This document shows, in pieces, positions 7,893 to 19,865 of a stretch of DNA of 64,000 nt. Position numbers and translations under genes: made by a program. Numbering within the stretch: position 1 is the stretch's first letter; each line of letters starts with the position of its first letter. Location of the stretch: positions 2,485,001 through 2,549,000 of the forward strand of contig NZ_JALJWV010000001.1 of NCBI RefSeq assembly GCF_024169655.1, in the 5' to 3' direction. The notes beneath the pieces are model-generated. The model was not told the origin of the DNA and did no database searches. It was given only the letters and a program-made list of their open reading frames with translations. The stretch is from Pseudomonas marginalis. Lineage in GTDB: Bacteria > Pseudomonadota > Gammaproteobacteria > Pseudomonadales > Pseudomonadaceae.

Positions 7893-8801
7893 ATGAACAC
7901 AACACCCCGCATCGCCCTCATCGGCGAATGCATGATCGAACTGCAACACCGCGCCGACGGCAGCCTGCACCAGAGCTTCGGCGGCGACACCCTGAACGCC
8001 GCGGTGTACCTACGCCGTGAGCTGGGCGCGCTCGGCAGCGTCGACTACGTCACCGCCCTGGGCGATGACAGCTTCAGCGACGCCATGTGCCAACAGTGGA
8101 CCACCGAAGGCCTTGGCCTGGGCATGGTCCAGCGCCTACCCGGGCGGTTGCCGGGGTTGTACTGCATCCAGACCGACGCCAACGGCGAGCGCAAATTCCT
8201 CTACTGGCGCAACGAAGCGGCCGTGCGCGACTGCTTCACCACGGCCGCCGCTGCACCGATTTTGGCCGCGTTACCGGGCTATGACGTGGTGTATTTCAGC
8301 GGCATCACCCTGGCGGTGCTGGGGGAAGTCGGGCGTGAGCGTTTGTTGCACGCCTTGATCGAAACCCGTCGGCGCGGCGGTCGGGTGGTGTTCGACAACA
8401 ACTACCGACCGCGTTTGTGGGCCAGTGTCGAGGCCGCGCGTGCGGCCTATCACAAGGTCTTGGCCGAAGTGGATATGGCCTTGCTGACCGAGGATGACGA
8501 GTGCGCGTTGTTTGGTTATACCGACAGCGAGCAGGTGTTCGCGGCGTATCCGGCAGTCGCGGAAGTCGTGCTCAAGCGCGGTGCCGAGGACTGTTTGATT
8601 CGTTGCGCAGGCCAGCGCTTTGCCGTGCCGGCGTTGAAGGTCGAGACGGTGGTCGACACCACGGCGGCGGGGGACTCGTTCAGTGCGGCGTACCTGGCCA
8701 GTCGGCTCAAGGGCGGTGCGCCGCAAGAGGCGGCCTTGGCTGGGCATCGGTTGGCGAGCCGGGTGATCCAGGTGTCGGGGGCGTTGATTCCTCGGGGGTG
8801 A
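7893..8801 (+). CDS. kdgK: PfkB-family sugar kinase, 2-keto-3-deoxygluconate kinase-like
   Basis: Kinase of 302 residues of the ribokinase/PfkB family. The N-terminal motif GGDTLNAAVYLRREL is at about residues 30-44. The C-terminal active-site motif DTTAAGDSFSAAYL is at about 255-268, with the catalytic aspartate in AAGD. It would phosphorylate 2-keto-3-deoxygluconate to KDPG for the Entner-Doudoroff aldolase. The start is taken at ATG 7893 (GGAG site 7880-7883); the longer frame from 7815 would translate a REP element. It is the last gene of the catabolic unit. The substrate is inferred from family and neighbours. Confidence 0.82.
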   Translation: MNTTPRIALIGECMIELQHRADGSLHQSFGGDTLNAAVYLRRELGALGSVDYVTALGDDSFSDAMCQQWTTEGLGLGMVQRLPGRLPGLYCIQTDANGERKFLYWRNEAAVRDCFTTAAAAPILAALPGYDVVYFSGITLAVLGEVGRERLLHALIETRRRGGRVVFDNNYRPRLWASVEAARAAYHKVLAEVDMALLTEDDECALFGYTDSEQVFAAYPAVAEVVLKRGAEDCLIRCAGQRFAVPALKVETVVDTTAAGDSFSAAYLASRLKGGAPQEAALAGHRLASRVIQVSGALIPRG

Positions 8802-8816
8802 ATGGCCGCCTGCGGC

Positions 8817-8890
8817 GGATCGGGGGCAAGCCCCCTCCCACAGTTGACCGCATTGCGCTCACTGTGGGAGGGGGCTTGCCCCCGATAGCG
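8817..8890. repeat. REPIN in convergent intergenic space
   Basis: Inverted REP arms (CGGGGGCAAGCCCCCTCCCA at 8821-8840 and its complement from 8865) separated by about 20 bases. The arms meet with their CCCAC tails inward, the opposite orientation to most copies in this window. It fills the gap between the kinase and the convergent parvulin gene and could act as a transcript-end stabiliser for both. Confidence 0.88.
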
Positions 8891-8906
8891 ACCTAAAGCC
8901 AACCCC

Positions 8907-9182
8907 TCAATCCCGATAAAACACCTGCACCAAGTGATACCCAAACTTGCTCTTGACCGGCCCATGCACCACCCGCAGCGGCTTCTTGAAAATCACCGCA
9001 TCAATCACGCCGACCATCTGCCCCGGCCGAATCTCGCCCAGATCTCCGCCGCGCTTGCCGGACGGGCAAGTGGAGTACTTCTTGGCCAGCACATCAAACG
9101 CTTCGCCCTTGGCGATGCGCTGCTTGAGCTGTTCGGCTTCTTCGCTGGTTTTCACCAGGATATGACGGGCTTGGGCTTTCAT
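8907..9182 (-). CDS. ppiC: Small parvulin-type peptidyl-prolyl isomerase
   Basis: Single-domain parvulin of 91 residues with no signal peptide, so cytoplasmic. It catalyses cis/trans isomerisation of prolyl bonds. The family motifs ARHILVKT (residues 5-12), CPSGKRGGDLGEI (about 39-51) and FGYHLVQV (about 80-87) are present. Its length matches E. coli PpiC. A second, divergent copy lies at 22916-23197. It converges on the kinase with a REPIN between. Confidence 0.9.
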   Translation of the reverse strand: MKAQARHILVKTSEEAEQLKQRIAKGEAFDVLAKKYSTCPSGKRGGDLGEIRPGQMVGVIDAVIFKKPLRVVHGPVKSKFGYHLVQVFYRD

Positions 9183-9213
9183 GGTTCTCTACCAAGTGTG
9201 CGACGGCGCGCGA

Positions 9214-11019
9214 TTATGCCTTAACTGAATCATCGACGCTGATCATGCTGCGAATTTTGGTGGCGAGCAGGTCGATGGAAAACGGCTTGGAGACCATGTC
9301 CATGCCGTCCTCCAGAAGGCGCTGGCGTTCGGTGGCTTTTTGCGCATAACCGGTCATGAACAAGATGCGCAGGCCCGGGCGATGCTGACGGGCGATTTCC
9401 GCCAGTTGCCGGCCGTTCATGCCCGGCAGGCCGACATCGGTCACCAGCAGGTCCACGCGCAAGTCCGATTCCAGCAGCGGCAAGGCCGTGCGCGCATCCG
9501 CTGCCTGGTGCGCGGTGTAGCCCAGTTCATCGAGTACATTCACCACCAGCATGCGCACGGCCGGGTCGTCCTCGACCACCACCACGGCCTCTCCGGCCAG
9601 GGCCACCGGCGCCTCACTGAGGCTGGTCGGCAAGCTGCTTTCCAGGGCGGTGCCGTGCAGGCGTGGCAGATACAAGCGCACGCAGGTGCCCTGGCCCGGT
9701 TCGCTGTGGAGGGTCACATGGCCGCCGGATTGCTGGGCGAAGCCATAGATCATCGATAGCCCGAGGCCGGTGCCCTGGCCGATGGGTTTGGTGGTGAAAA
9801 ACGGATCGAAGGCCTTGGCGAGGATTTTCGGCGCCATGCCGGTGCCGTTGTCGCACACGCCGAGCATCACGTAATCACCGGCCTTGACCGGTTCCAGCGT
9901 GGTGATGTCGGTGCCGTCCAGGTAGCTGTTGGCGGTTTCGATCAGCAGTTCGCCACCTTCGGGCATGGCATCCCGGGCGTTGATCACCAGGTTGAGCAAG
10001 GCGTTTTCCAACTGGCTGGCGTCGGTGTTCACCGGCCAGATATCGTTGCCCAGTTGCACCTTGAGCGTGATGTGCGCGCCCTTGGTGCGCCGGAACAAGT
10101 CTTCCAGCGAGGCCACCAACTGGTTCGGATCGAGCGGGCGGCGGTCCAGCGACTGGCGCCGCGAGAACGCGAGCAGGCGGTGGGTGAGGGCGGCGGCGCG
10201 ATGGGCGGAGGCCACGGCGGCGTCGGCAAAGCGGCCGATGTCGTCGCTGCGCCCGGCGGCGATGTAGCGTTGCATCAGGTCCAGGCTGCCGATGATGCCG
10301 GTGAGCATATTGTTGAAGTCATGGGCGATGCCGCCGGTGAGCTGGCCCACCGCTTCCATCTTCTGCGCATGGCGCAGGGCGTCTTCGGCACGTTCGCGTT
10401 CGACCATCTCGTTTTGCAGGCGCTGGTTGGCCTCGGCCAGTGCCAGGGTGCGCTGGGCCACACGCTCTTCGAGGTTTTCGTTGAGGTGGCGCAGGCGTTG
10501 CTCGGTGCTTTGCTGGGCTTTGAGGCTGGCTTCGGAGCGCTGTTGCAGTTCCTGGGTGAACTGGCGGCGTTCGTTGGTTTCGATGGCGGTGACGAGGATG
10601 CCGCACACGCTGGCGGATTCATCGCGGATCGGGCTGTAGGTCAGGTCGAGCCAGATCTCGGTGTCGCGCCGGTTGCGTTGCAGGACAAAGCGCTGCTCGC
10701 TGAAGGAGCGCACCTGGCCACTGAGAACCGCGTCATAGATCGGTGCGGTGAAACTGTGCAATTCCGGCCAGGTCTGGTGCGCCGGTTGGCCCATCGCGTC
10801 AGGGTGCTTGTTGCCCGCCAGCAGGGCGAAGGCGTCGTTGTAGAGTTGGATGAGTTCGCTGCCCCATAACAGCAGCATCGGCATCGGCGAGTGGACGACA
10901 ATATCCACGGCGGTGCGCAGGCTTTGCGGCCAATCATTGGCCTCACCGAGGGGGCTTTTGGCCCAGTCCAGCCGCGCAATCAATGCGGCGGCTTCGCTAC
11001 CGGTGGATGTTTCCTTCAT
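9214..11019 (-). CDS. Hybrid sensor histidine kinase with receiver domain
   Basis: Protein of 601 residues. Residues about 40-150 form a PAS-like sensor ([20 protein letters not shown]). Residues about 155-215 are predicted coiled coil. The HisKA H-box follows with H233 in [13 protein letters not shown]. The HATPase domain has N, G1 and G2 boxes ([34 protein letters not shown]). A C-terminal receiver has the phospho-acceptor at D528 in [12 protein letters not shown] and KPF near the end. No membrane segment, so probably a soluble sensor. A GTG at 11058 is possible, but ATG 11019 has AGGG at good spacing. No partner regulator or Hpt is adjacent, so the output pathway is unknown. Confidence 0.85.
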   Translation of the reverse strand: MKETSTGSEAAALIARLDWAKSPLGEANDWPQSLRTAVDIVVHSPMPMLLLWGSELIQLYNDAFALLAGNKHPDAMGQPAHQTWPELHSFTAPIYDAVLSGQVRSFSEQRFVLQRNRRDTEIWLDLTYSPIRDESASVCGILVTAIETNERRQFTQELQQRSEASLKAQQSTEQRLRHLNENLEERVAQRTLALAEANQRLQNEMVERERAEDALRHAQKMEAVGQLTGGIAHDFNNMLTGIIGSLDLMQRYIAAGRSDDIGRFADAAVASAHRAAALTHRLLAFSRRQSLDRRPLDPNQLVASLEDLFRRTKGAHITLKVQLGNDIWPVNTDASQLENALLNLVINARDAMPEGGELLIETANSYLDGTDITTLEPVKAGDYVMLGVCDNGTGMAPKILAKAFDPFFTTKPIGQGTGLGLSMIYGFAQQSGGHVTLHSEPGQGTCVRLYLPRLHGTALESSLPTSLSEAPVALAGEAVVVVEDDPAVRMLVVNVLDELGYTAHQAADARTALPLLESDLRVDLLVTDVGLPGMNGRQLAEIARQHRPGLRILFMTGYAQKATERQRLLEDGMDMVSKPFSIDLLATKIRSMISVDDSVKA

Positions 11020-11158
11020 AAAAAGCCCTGAGCGTAACGCTTTGAAAAATGACAACACCCATTATCCGGTGGGACAACGATGGGTGACTACCCCCGAAAA
11101 ATAGCATGCATTGGGGGTTTGTCTTCAAATGAGTGCGTTGGCGCTGAAACCTTTCACC

Positions 11159-13114
<1,956 letters not shown>

Positions 13115-13162
13115 AAGCACGTCTCTTATTCTTGTACAGGTCTTCCAAACAATAGCGTTCCA

Positions 13163-13269
13163 ATGTGGGAGGGGGCTTGCCCCCGATGGCGGAGTATCAG
13201 CTAGCACATGCGGTACTGACCCACTGCCATCGGGGGCAAGTCGAATCGTCGCACCGCCCCTCCCACATT
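13163..13269. repeat. REPIN with a 16-base interruption in one arm
   Basis: The first arm (13165-13190) is the usual GTGGGAGGGGGCTTGCCCCC. The second reads GCCATCGGGGGCAAG, then 16 extra bases TCGAATCGTCGCACCG at 13241-13256, then CCCCTCCCAC. Removing those 16 bases restores a standard arm. It lies between the dehydrogenase and the acetoacetyl-CoA synthetase within the presumed operon. Confidence 0.85.
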
Positions 13270-13287
13270 GGATTTTCTGTGTTTGGT

Positions 13288-14061
13288 CTATTGGGCCAGC
13301 CAACCACCATCGATGTTCCATGCCGCGCCGCGCACTTGGGCACCGGCCTCGCTGCACAAAAACAATACCAGCTCGCCCAGTTGCGGCGGGGTGACGAACT
13401 CCAGCGACGGCTGCTTCTCCGCGAGCAAATCATGCTGGGCTTGTTGCGGGTCGACGCCGTTGGCGGCGCGATCATCGATCTGCTTCTGCACCAGCGGCGT
13501 CAGCACCCAGCCGGGGCAGATCGCGTTGCAGGTCACGTTGCTGGTGGCGGTTTCCAGGCCGACCACCTTGGTCAGGCCAATCACGCCATGCTTGGCCGCC
13601 ACATACGCGGCCTTGCCCACCGACCCCACCAGGCCATGCACCGAGGCGATATTGACGATGCGCCCCCAGCCCTTGGCCTTCATGCCCGGCAGGCTCAGGC
13701 GCGTGCTGTGGAACACCGACGACAGGTTGATCGCGATGATCGCATCCCAGCGTTCCACCGGGAACGCTTCCACCGCCGCCACATGCTGGATGCCGGCGTT
13801 GTTGACCAGAATGTCCACGCCGCCGAATTCGCGCTCGGCGTAGGCGATCATGTCGGCGATCTGCGCCGGGTCGCTGACGTCCGCCGGGTGGTGCCCGACC
13901 TTGCCGCCGAACGCCTGCACCTGGGCGATCACCGCGCTGGCGTCGCCGAAGCCGTTGAGGATCAGATTGGCGCCGGCCTCGGCCAAACTCAAGGCGATGC
14001 CCAGGCCGATGCCGCTGGTGGAGCCGGTGACCAGGGCGGTCTTGCCATTCAAGTTCGTCAT
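13288..14061 (-). CDS. bdhA: 3-Hydroxybutyrate dehydrogenase (SDR family)
   Basis: Short-chain dehydrogenase of 257 residues that oxidises (R)-3-hydroxybutyrate to acetoacetate with NAD. The nucleotide-binding motif TGSTSGIGLGIA is at about residues 11-22, NNAG at about 87-90, and the catalytic Tyr-x3-Lys in YVAAKHG near 152-158. The C-terminal GGW segment is typical of bacterial BDH. ATG 14061 has GAGG at ideal spacing; an upstream start would overlap the permease gene. It begins 8 bases after the permease stop, so the two are co-transcribed. Confidence 0.92.
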   Translation of the reverse strand: MTNLNGKTALVTGSTSGIGLGIALSLAEAGANLILNGFGDASAVIAQVQAFGGKVGHHPADVSDPAQIADMIAYAEREFGGVDILVNNAGIQHVAAVEAFPVERWDAIIAINLSSVFHSTRLSLPGMKAKGWGRIVNIASVHGLVGSVGKAAYVAAKHGVIGLTKVVGLETATSNVTCNAICPGWVLTPLVQKQIDDRAANGVDPQQAQHDLLAEKQPSLEFVTPPQLGELVLFLCSEAGAQVRGAAWNIDGGWLAQ

Positions 14062-14068
14062 AGAAACC

Positions 14069-15460
14069 TCACACAATGCCGGTGGCGTAGAAAGTACCGA
14101 TCACCACGAACACCGCGAGGGTCTTGATAATCGTGATGCCGAAGATGTCCTTGTAGGCTTCGCGGTGGGTCAGCCCGGTGACCGCCAGCAACGTGATCAC
14201 CGCGCCGTTGTGGGGCAGGGTGTCCATGCCGCCGCTGGCCATGGCCGCGACCCGGTGCAGCACTTCAAGCGGGATATTGGCCGCGTGGGCCGCTGCAATA
14301 AAACTCTCGGACATCGCCGCCAGGGCGATGCTCATGCCGCCAGACGCCGAGCCGGTGATACCGGCCAGCAGGGTCACGGTAATCGCTTCGTTGACCAGCG
14401 GGTTGGGGATGCCCTTGAGCCAGTCCGCCAGCACCAAAAAGCCCGGCAGCGAGGCGATCACCGCACCGAAGCCGTATTCCGAAGCGGTGTTCATCGCCGC
14501 CAGCAGCGCACCGCTGACCGCGCTTTTACTGCCTTCGGCGAGCTTGCTTTTGATCGCTGACCAGCCGAACACCAGCACCATGATGATGCCCACCAGCAAC
14601 GCGGCCTGCACCGCCCAGATCGCGGTGAGCTTGGCGATTTCGGTGGTCACCGGCGCGCTCATGCCGGGCAGGCTGAGGCTGTGGGTCTTGCCGTACCACT
14701 GCGGAATCCAGTGAGTGAACAGCAGGTTCATCACCCCCACCAGGATCAGCGGCGACAGCGCGATCCAGGGGTTAGGCAGGCTCAGGTTTTCGGCAGTCTC
14801 CGGCTCGTTGCGCAGCTCGGTGCCATAGCCTTCACCGGCCCGTTGCGCTTTGTTGCGCTGGCGCGCCAGGTAGAGCATGCCGGTGCAGAACACGAAGACC
14901 GTGCCGATCAGCCCCAGCCACGGCGCGGCCCAGGCGGTGGTGTTGAAGAACGTACTGGGGATGATGTTCTGGATCTGTGGCGTGCCGGGCAGCGCGTCCA
15001 TGGTGAACGAGAACGCTCCGAGGGCGATGGTCGCCGGAATCAGGCGCTTGGGGATGTCGCTCTGACGGAACATCTCCGCCGCGAACGGGTACACCGCAAA
15101 CACCACCACGAACAGCGACACGCCGCCGTAGGTGAGCAGGGCGCAGACCAGCACGATCACCAGCATCGCTTGGCGCGTGCCGAGCAAACGGATCGCGGCA
15201 GCGACGATGGAGCGCGAGAAACCCGACAGCTCGATCAGCTTGCCGAACACGGCACCGAGCAGGAACACCGGGAAATACAGTTTGATGAAACCGACCATTT
15301 TCTCCATGAACACCCCGGTAAACGCAGGGGCGACGGCGGATGGGTCGGTGAGCAGGACGGCGCCGAGGGCGGCGATGGGGGCAAACAGGATAACGCTATA
15401 GCCACGGTAGGCAGCCAGCATCAGCAGCGCGAGGGCTGCCAGGGCAATGATCACACTCAT
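14069..15460 (-). CDS. GntP-family permease, probable 3-hydroxybutyrate transporter
   Basis: Inner membrane protein of 463 residues with about 12 to 14 hydrophobic segments, GntP/DsdX/citrate superfamily. Signatures include the GVSLFVVVFAVYPFA region near residue 115 and GSASGGMSIALAAM near residue 375. Family members are proton-coupled carriers of hydroxy acids. Placement as first gene before 3-hydroxybutyrate dehydrogenase and acetoacetyl-CoA synthetase, and under a sigma-54 promoter, points to 3-hydroxybutyrate, as for PA2004 of P. aeruginosa. A GGAG site precedes the ATG. Confidence 0.85.
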   Translation of the reverse strand: MSVIIALAALALLMLAAYRGYSVILFAPIAALGAVLLTDPSAVAPAFTGVFMEKMVGFIKLYFPVFLLGAVFGKLIELSGFSRSIVAAAIRLLGTRQAMLVIVLVCALLTYGGVSLFVVVFAVYPFAAEMFRQSDIPKRLIPATIALGAFSFTMDALPGTPQIQNIIPSTFFNTTAWAAPWLGLIGTVFVFCTGMLYLARQRNKAQRAGEGYGTELRNEPETAENLSLPNPWIALSPLILVGVMNLLFTHWIPQWYGKTHSLSLPGMSAPVTTEIAKLTAIWAVQAALLVGIIMVLVFGWSAIKSKLAEGSKSAVSGALLAAMNTASEYGFGAVIASLPGFLVLADWLKGIPNPLVNEAITVTLLAGITGSASGGMSIALAAMSESFIAAAHAANIPLEVLHRVAAMASGGMDTLPHNGAVITLLAVTGLTHREAYKDIFGITIIKTLAVFVVIGTFYATGIV

Positions 15461-15516
15461 GGTGTGTCTCCATCGGATTGTTATTTTTGTGGAGTGAAGC
15501 TGTGGAGGAAGGCTAT

Positions 15517-15532
15517 AGCGAGATGTGTGCCA
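15517..15532 (-). promoter_or_regulatory. Sigma-54 (-24/-12) promoter of the hydroxybutyrate operon
   Basis: On the minus strand the sequence is TGGCACACATCTCGCT. The GG and GC dinucleotides are separated by exactly 10 bases, as RpoN promoters require, and the -24 element TGGCAC is perfect; the -12 element CGC differs from TGC by one base. It predicts a start near 15506 and a leader of about 45 bases before gntP. The adjacent gene encodes a sigma-54 activator, which supports the call. Confidence 0.75.
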
Positions 15533-15593
15533 TGTTCATAACCTATTGAAATAAATAGATATTATTTTATCGGTGAACAGGTTTTTCAAATAC

Positions 15594-15611
15594 TGTCTCA
15601 ATTTAGAGACA
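15594..15611. promoter_or_regulatory. Candidate activator site 1 (TGTCTC-N6-GAGACA dyad)
   Basis: The 18 bases TGTCTCAATTTAGAGACA form an inverted repeat with perfect 6-base arms, centred about 70 bases upstream of the -24 element of the gntP promoter. That is a normal enhancer distance for a sigma-54 activator. A second, similar dyad lies at 15739-15756. Confidence 0.65.
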
Positions 15612-15625
15612 AAAACAGATCAAAG

Positions 15626-15714
15626 GTGGGAGGGGGCTTGCCCCCGATAGCGGTGGGTCTGCAAAGAATAGGCTGACTGAGGCACTGCTATCGGGGGCAG
15701 GCCCCCTCCCACAA
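15626..15714. repeat. REPIN between the two candidate activator sites
   Basis: Inverted arms GGTGGGAGGGGGCTTGCCCC (from 15626) and its complement ending near 15714, with one arm carrying GGGGGCAGGCCCCC, a single base change from the usual core. It separates dyad 1 and dyad 2 of the hydroxybutyrate control region. Confidence 0.88.
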
Positions 15715-15738
15715 GGATTGTCTTTATATTGAGATTTT

Positions 15739-15756
15739 TGTCTCTTTATTGAGATG
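15739..15756. promoter_or_regulatory. Candidate activator site 2 (TGTCTC-N6-GAGATG), overlapping a stop codon
   Basis: TGTCTCTTTATTGAGATG matches the arm spacing of the dyad at 15594-15611 (TGTCTC-N6-GAGA). It overlaps the TAA of the activator gene at 15746-15748. A further TTGAGAT half-site lies just left of it at 15729-15735. It is about 215 bases from the -24 element, still possible for DNA looping but less ideal than site 1. Confidence 0.45.
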
Positions 15757-17146
15757 TGGCCAGCCCCAGCGCGACCATTTTCTTGTACAAGGTCGACCTG
15801 CCCAGCCCCAAGCGCTGGGCCGCATCCACCACATTCCCGTCGCAGGCCTTGAGCGCCGCCCCGATCACCTGCCGATCAAAGCGCTCGCGCGCCGCCGCAA
15901 ACGTCTCGCCCTCGACGGTCTCCACCGCCCCGCGCGCCACCGGGCTGAACGTGCCGATCGCGGCGCGAATCTCTGCCGCATCCAGTACCAGGTCATCGCT
16001 CAACAACGCCGCACGTTCCAGCACGTTGCGCAGCTCGCGGATATTCCCCGGCCACGCATGCTGCGCCAACAACGCCAGGGCCTCGCGATCCAGTTCGTGG
16101 TGGCTGCGCAGGTCTTCGAGGATCGCTTCGCTCAACGCCGGAATATCCTCCAGCCGCTCGCGCAACGGTGGCACCCGGATCGGCAGCACATTCAGCCGGT
16201 AATACAGGTCCGCACGAAACTCGCCGCGCTTGATCGCCGCTTCCAGGTCCATGGACGTGGCGGCAATCACCCGCACATCGCTGTGCAGCATCTCGTTGGA
16301 GCCGACCGGTTCGTATTCCTTCTCCTGCAACACCCGCAGCAACTTGCTTTGCAGCGGCAGCGGCATGTCGCCGATTTCATCGAGAAACAGCGTGCCGCCC
16401 TGGGCGATCTGCAACTTGCCGGGCCGGCCTTTGCGGTCGGCGCCGGTAAACGCGCCTGGCGCGGTGCCGAAGAACTCGGCTTCGAGCAAGTCATGGGGAA
16501 TCGCGGCGCTGTTGATGCTGACAAATGCCTTGTGCGCGCGGGGCGATGCACCGTGAATCGCCTGGGCCAGCAGCTCTTTGCCGGTGCCGGTTTCGCCGAG
16601 CAGCAATACCGGCGACTCCGCGCTCGCACTGCGCCGCGCACGGCGTTTGACTTCCAAACTGGCGGCGCTGGTGCCGATAAAGTGCGCAAAGGTGTACTTG
16701 CTTTGGCGCGAACGCAGCAGCGAGCGGGTCGACGCCAGCTCCTGCTGCATGCTCAGGTAGCGCTCGATCAGCGGCGACAGGTTGCGCAGCTCATCGAACA
16801 GCGCAAAGCCGATGGCGCCGATCACCGCGCCGGCATCGTTGTGGATCGGCAGGCGCATCACCACCAGCGGTCCCTTGGGCGTGTCCTGGATATCCAGCAG
16901 GATCGGCAGGTCTGTGCGTACCACCTGGCGGAGCAGGCTGTTGGAGATGACTTTTTCGCAGGGTTGGCCGATGGCTTCGTCGGCGCTTTTAAGGCCGAAG
17001 CGCTTGGCGTAGCGCTCGTTCATCCACACGATATTGGCGTCGCGGTCGACGATCACCGTGCCTTCGCTGGACTGCTCGATGATCTCGAACAGCGACTGGA
17101 TGGCCAGGCCGCGAACCTGTTGGTAGTCCTTGAGGCTGGTACTCAT
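15746..17146 (-). CDS. hbcR: Sigma-54-dependent activator of 3-hydroxybutyrate use (HbcR-like)
   Basis: Protein of 466 residues. Residues about 17-125 form a PAS sensor (EGTVIVDRDANIVWMNERYA). The AAA+ domain has Walker A GETGTGKE at 184-191, the sigma-54 contact motif GAFTGA at 231-236 and Walker B TLFLDEIGDMPL at about 252-263. A Fis-type helix-turn-helix closes the protein (VVDAAQRLGLGRSTLYKKM). PA2005 of P. aeruginosa, an RpoN-dependent activator of 3-hydroxybutyrate metabolism, has this architecture and the same gene neighbourhood. It lies upstream of gntP on the same strand, separated by the promoter region. Confidence 0.88.
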   Translation of the reverse strand: MSTSLKDYQQVRGLAIQSLFEIIEQSSEGTVIVDRDANIVWMNERYAKRFGLKSADEAIGQPCEKVISNSLLRQVVRTDLPILLDIQDTPKGPLVVMRLPIHNDAGAVIGAIGFALFDELRNLSPLIERYLSMQQELASTRSLLRSRQSKYTFAHFIGTSAASLEVKRRARRSASAESPVLLLGETGTGKELLAQAIHGASPRAHKAFVSINSAAIPHDLLEAEFFGTAPGAFTGADRKGRPGKLQIAQGGTLFLDEIGDMPLPLQSKLLRVLQEKEYEPVGSNEMLHSDVRVIAATSMDLEAAIKRGEFRADLYYRLNVLPIRVPPLRERLEDIPALSEAILEDLRSHHELDREALALLAQHAWPGNIRELRNVLERAALLSDDLVLDAAEIRAAIGTFSPVARGAVETVEGETFAAARERFDRQVIGAALKACDGNVVDAAQRLGLGRSTLYKKMVALGLATSQ

Positions 17147-17160
17147 GCGTGCAGAATCCT

Positions 17161-17254
17161 GTAGGAGCGAGCTTGCTCGCGAAAAACGTTAACGATGACG
17201 CGGGCCTGCTGGTTGAACGCGGTGTCCTTGCGCTTTTCGCGAGCAAGCTCGCTC

Positions 17255-17258
<4 letters not shown>
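17161..17258. repeat. REPIN of a second family, supplying a stop codon
   Basis: Near-perfect inverted arms of about 28 bases: GTAGGAGCGAGCTTGCTCGC at 17161-17180 and its complement ending at 17258, with about 42 bases between. The core CGAGCTTGCTCG differs from the GGGGGCTTGCCCCCG copies. The right arm overlaps the end of the ABC ATPase gene: its TAG at 17255-17257 comes from the REP sequence. Confidence 0.9.
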
Positions 17259-18832
<1,574 letters not shown>

Positions 18833-18842
18833 ACAGACTCAC

Positions 18843-19865
18843 TCATGAACGGGGGTCGAAGGCATCACGCAACGCCTCGCCGATAAATACCAGCAGCGAC
18901 AGGATCAGCGCCAAGGTGAAAAACGCCGTCAGGCCCAACCAGGGCGCTTGCAGGTTTTGCTTGCCCTGGGCGATCAACTCACCCAACGACGCGCTGCCTG
19001 CGGGCATGCCAAAACCGAGGAAATCCAGGGCGCTTAAGGTGGAAATCGCACCGGTCAAAATGAACGGCAGGTAGCTCAGGGTGGCCGTCATGGCATTGGG
19101 CAGGATATGCCGGCGAATGATCTTGGCGTCACCCAAACCCAACGCCCGCGCCGCCTTGACGTACTCCAGGTTGCGCCCGCGCAGGAACTCGGCGCGCACC
19201 ACGTCCACCAGGGCCAGCCAGGAAAACAGCGCCATGATCCCCAGCAGCCACCAGAAGTTCGGTTCGACAAAACCGGACAGGATGATCAGCAGGTACAGCA
19301 CCGGCAACCCGGACCACACTTCCAGGAGGCGTTGGCCGAGCAAGTCGACCCAGCCGCCGTAGTAACCCTGCAACGCGCCGGAAGCGATGCCGATGCTCGC
19401 ACTGATCACCGTGAGCGCCAGGGCAAACAGGATCGACACCCGCGCGCCGAAGATCACCCGCGCCAGTACATCGCGCGACTGGTCATCGGTGCCCAGCCAG
19501 TTCACCGCTGAAGGCGGGCTGGGGGCAGGGCGGGTCAGCTCGTAGTTGGGCGTGTCATCGCTGAACGGCACCGGCGGGAACAGCATCCAGCCGCCGTCCT
19601 GCTTGATCAGCTTTTGCACGTAGTCGCTGCGATAATCCGCCTGGAACGGCAATTGCCCGCCGAACTGCTGTTCGGTGTAGCGCTTGAACACCGGGAAATA
19701 CAGCTCGTTCTTGAAGCTCAACACCAGGGGCTTGTCGTTGGCGATCAGCTCGCCGCCCAGGGTCAGGATAAACAGGCCGATAAACAGCCACAGCGACCAC
19801 CAGCCGCGCCGGTTTTTCTTGAACCGTTCGAAACGCCGGCGGGCCACGGGAGACAGATTGAGCAT
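18843..19865 (-). CDS. Peptide ABC transporter permease, YejE/NppC-like (copy 1)
   Basis: Permease of 340 residues. It has an N-terminal segment RFERFKKNRRGWWSLWLF, a large periplasmic loop with ELYFPVFKRYTE, typical of YejE, and a C-terminal five-helix BPD_transp domain. The EAA loop is AARALGLGDAKIIRRHILPN at about residues 230-249. Its start overlaps the YejB-like stop by one base (TGATG). The ATPase gene starts 10 bases after its stop. Paralogue at 31617-32636. Confidence 0.88.
   Translation of the reverse strand: MLNLSPVARRRFERFKKNRRGWWSLWLFIGLFILTLGGELIANDKPLVLSFKNELYFPVFKRYTEQQFGGQLPFQADYRSDYVQKLIKQDGGWMLFPPVPFSDDTPNYELTRPAPSPPSAVNWLGTDDQSRDVLARVIFGARVSILFALALTVISASIGIASGALQGYYGGWVDLLGQRLLEVWSGLPVLYLLIILSGFVEPNFWWLLGIMALFSWLALVDVVRAEFLRGRNLEYVKAARALGLGDAKIIRRHILPNAMTATLSYLPFILTGAISTLSALDFLGFGMPAGSASLGELIAQGKQNLQAPWLGLTAFFTLALILSLLVFIGEALRDAFDPRS

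Noticed and set aside
11080-11130. CCCCC/GGGGG hairpin between the acetoacetyl-CoA synthetase and the sensor kinase as a terminator
   Set aside because: Only five paired bases around a 17-base loop and no T run; too weak to claim.
15749-17164. 471-codon frame opposite the sigma-54 activator
   Set aside because: Antisense shadow of a clear AAA+ activator gene with all catalytic motifs on the minus strand.
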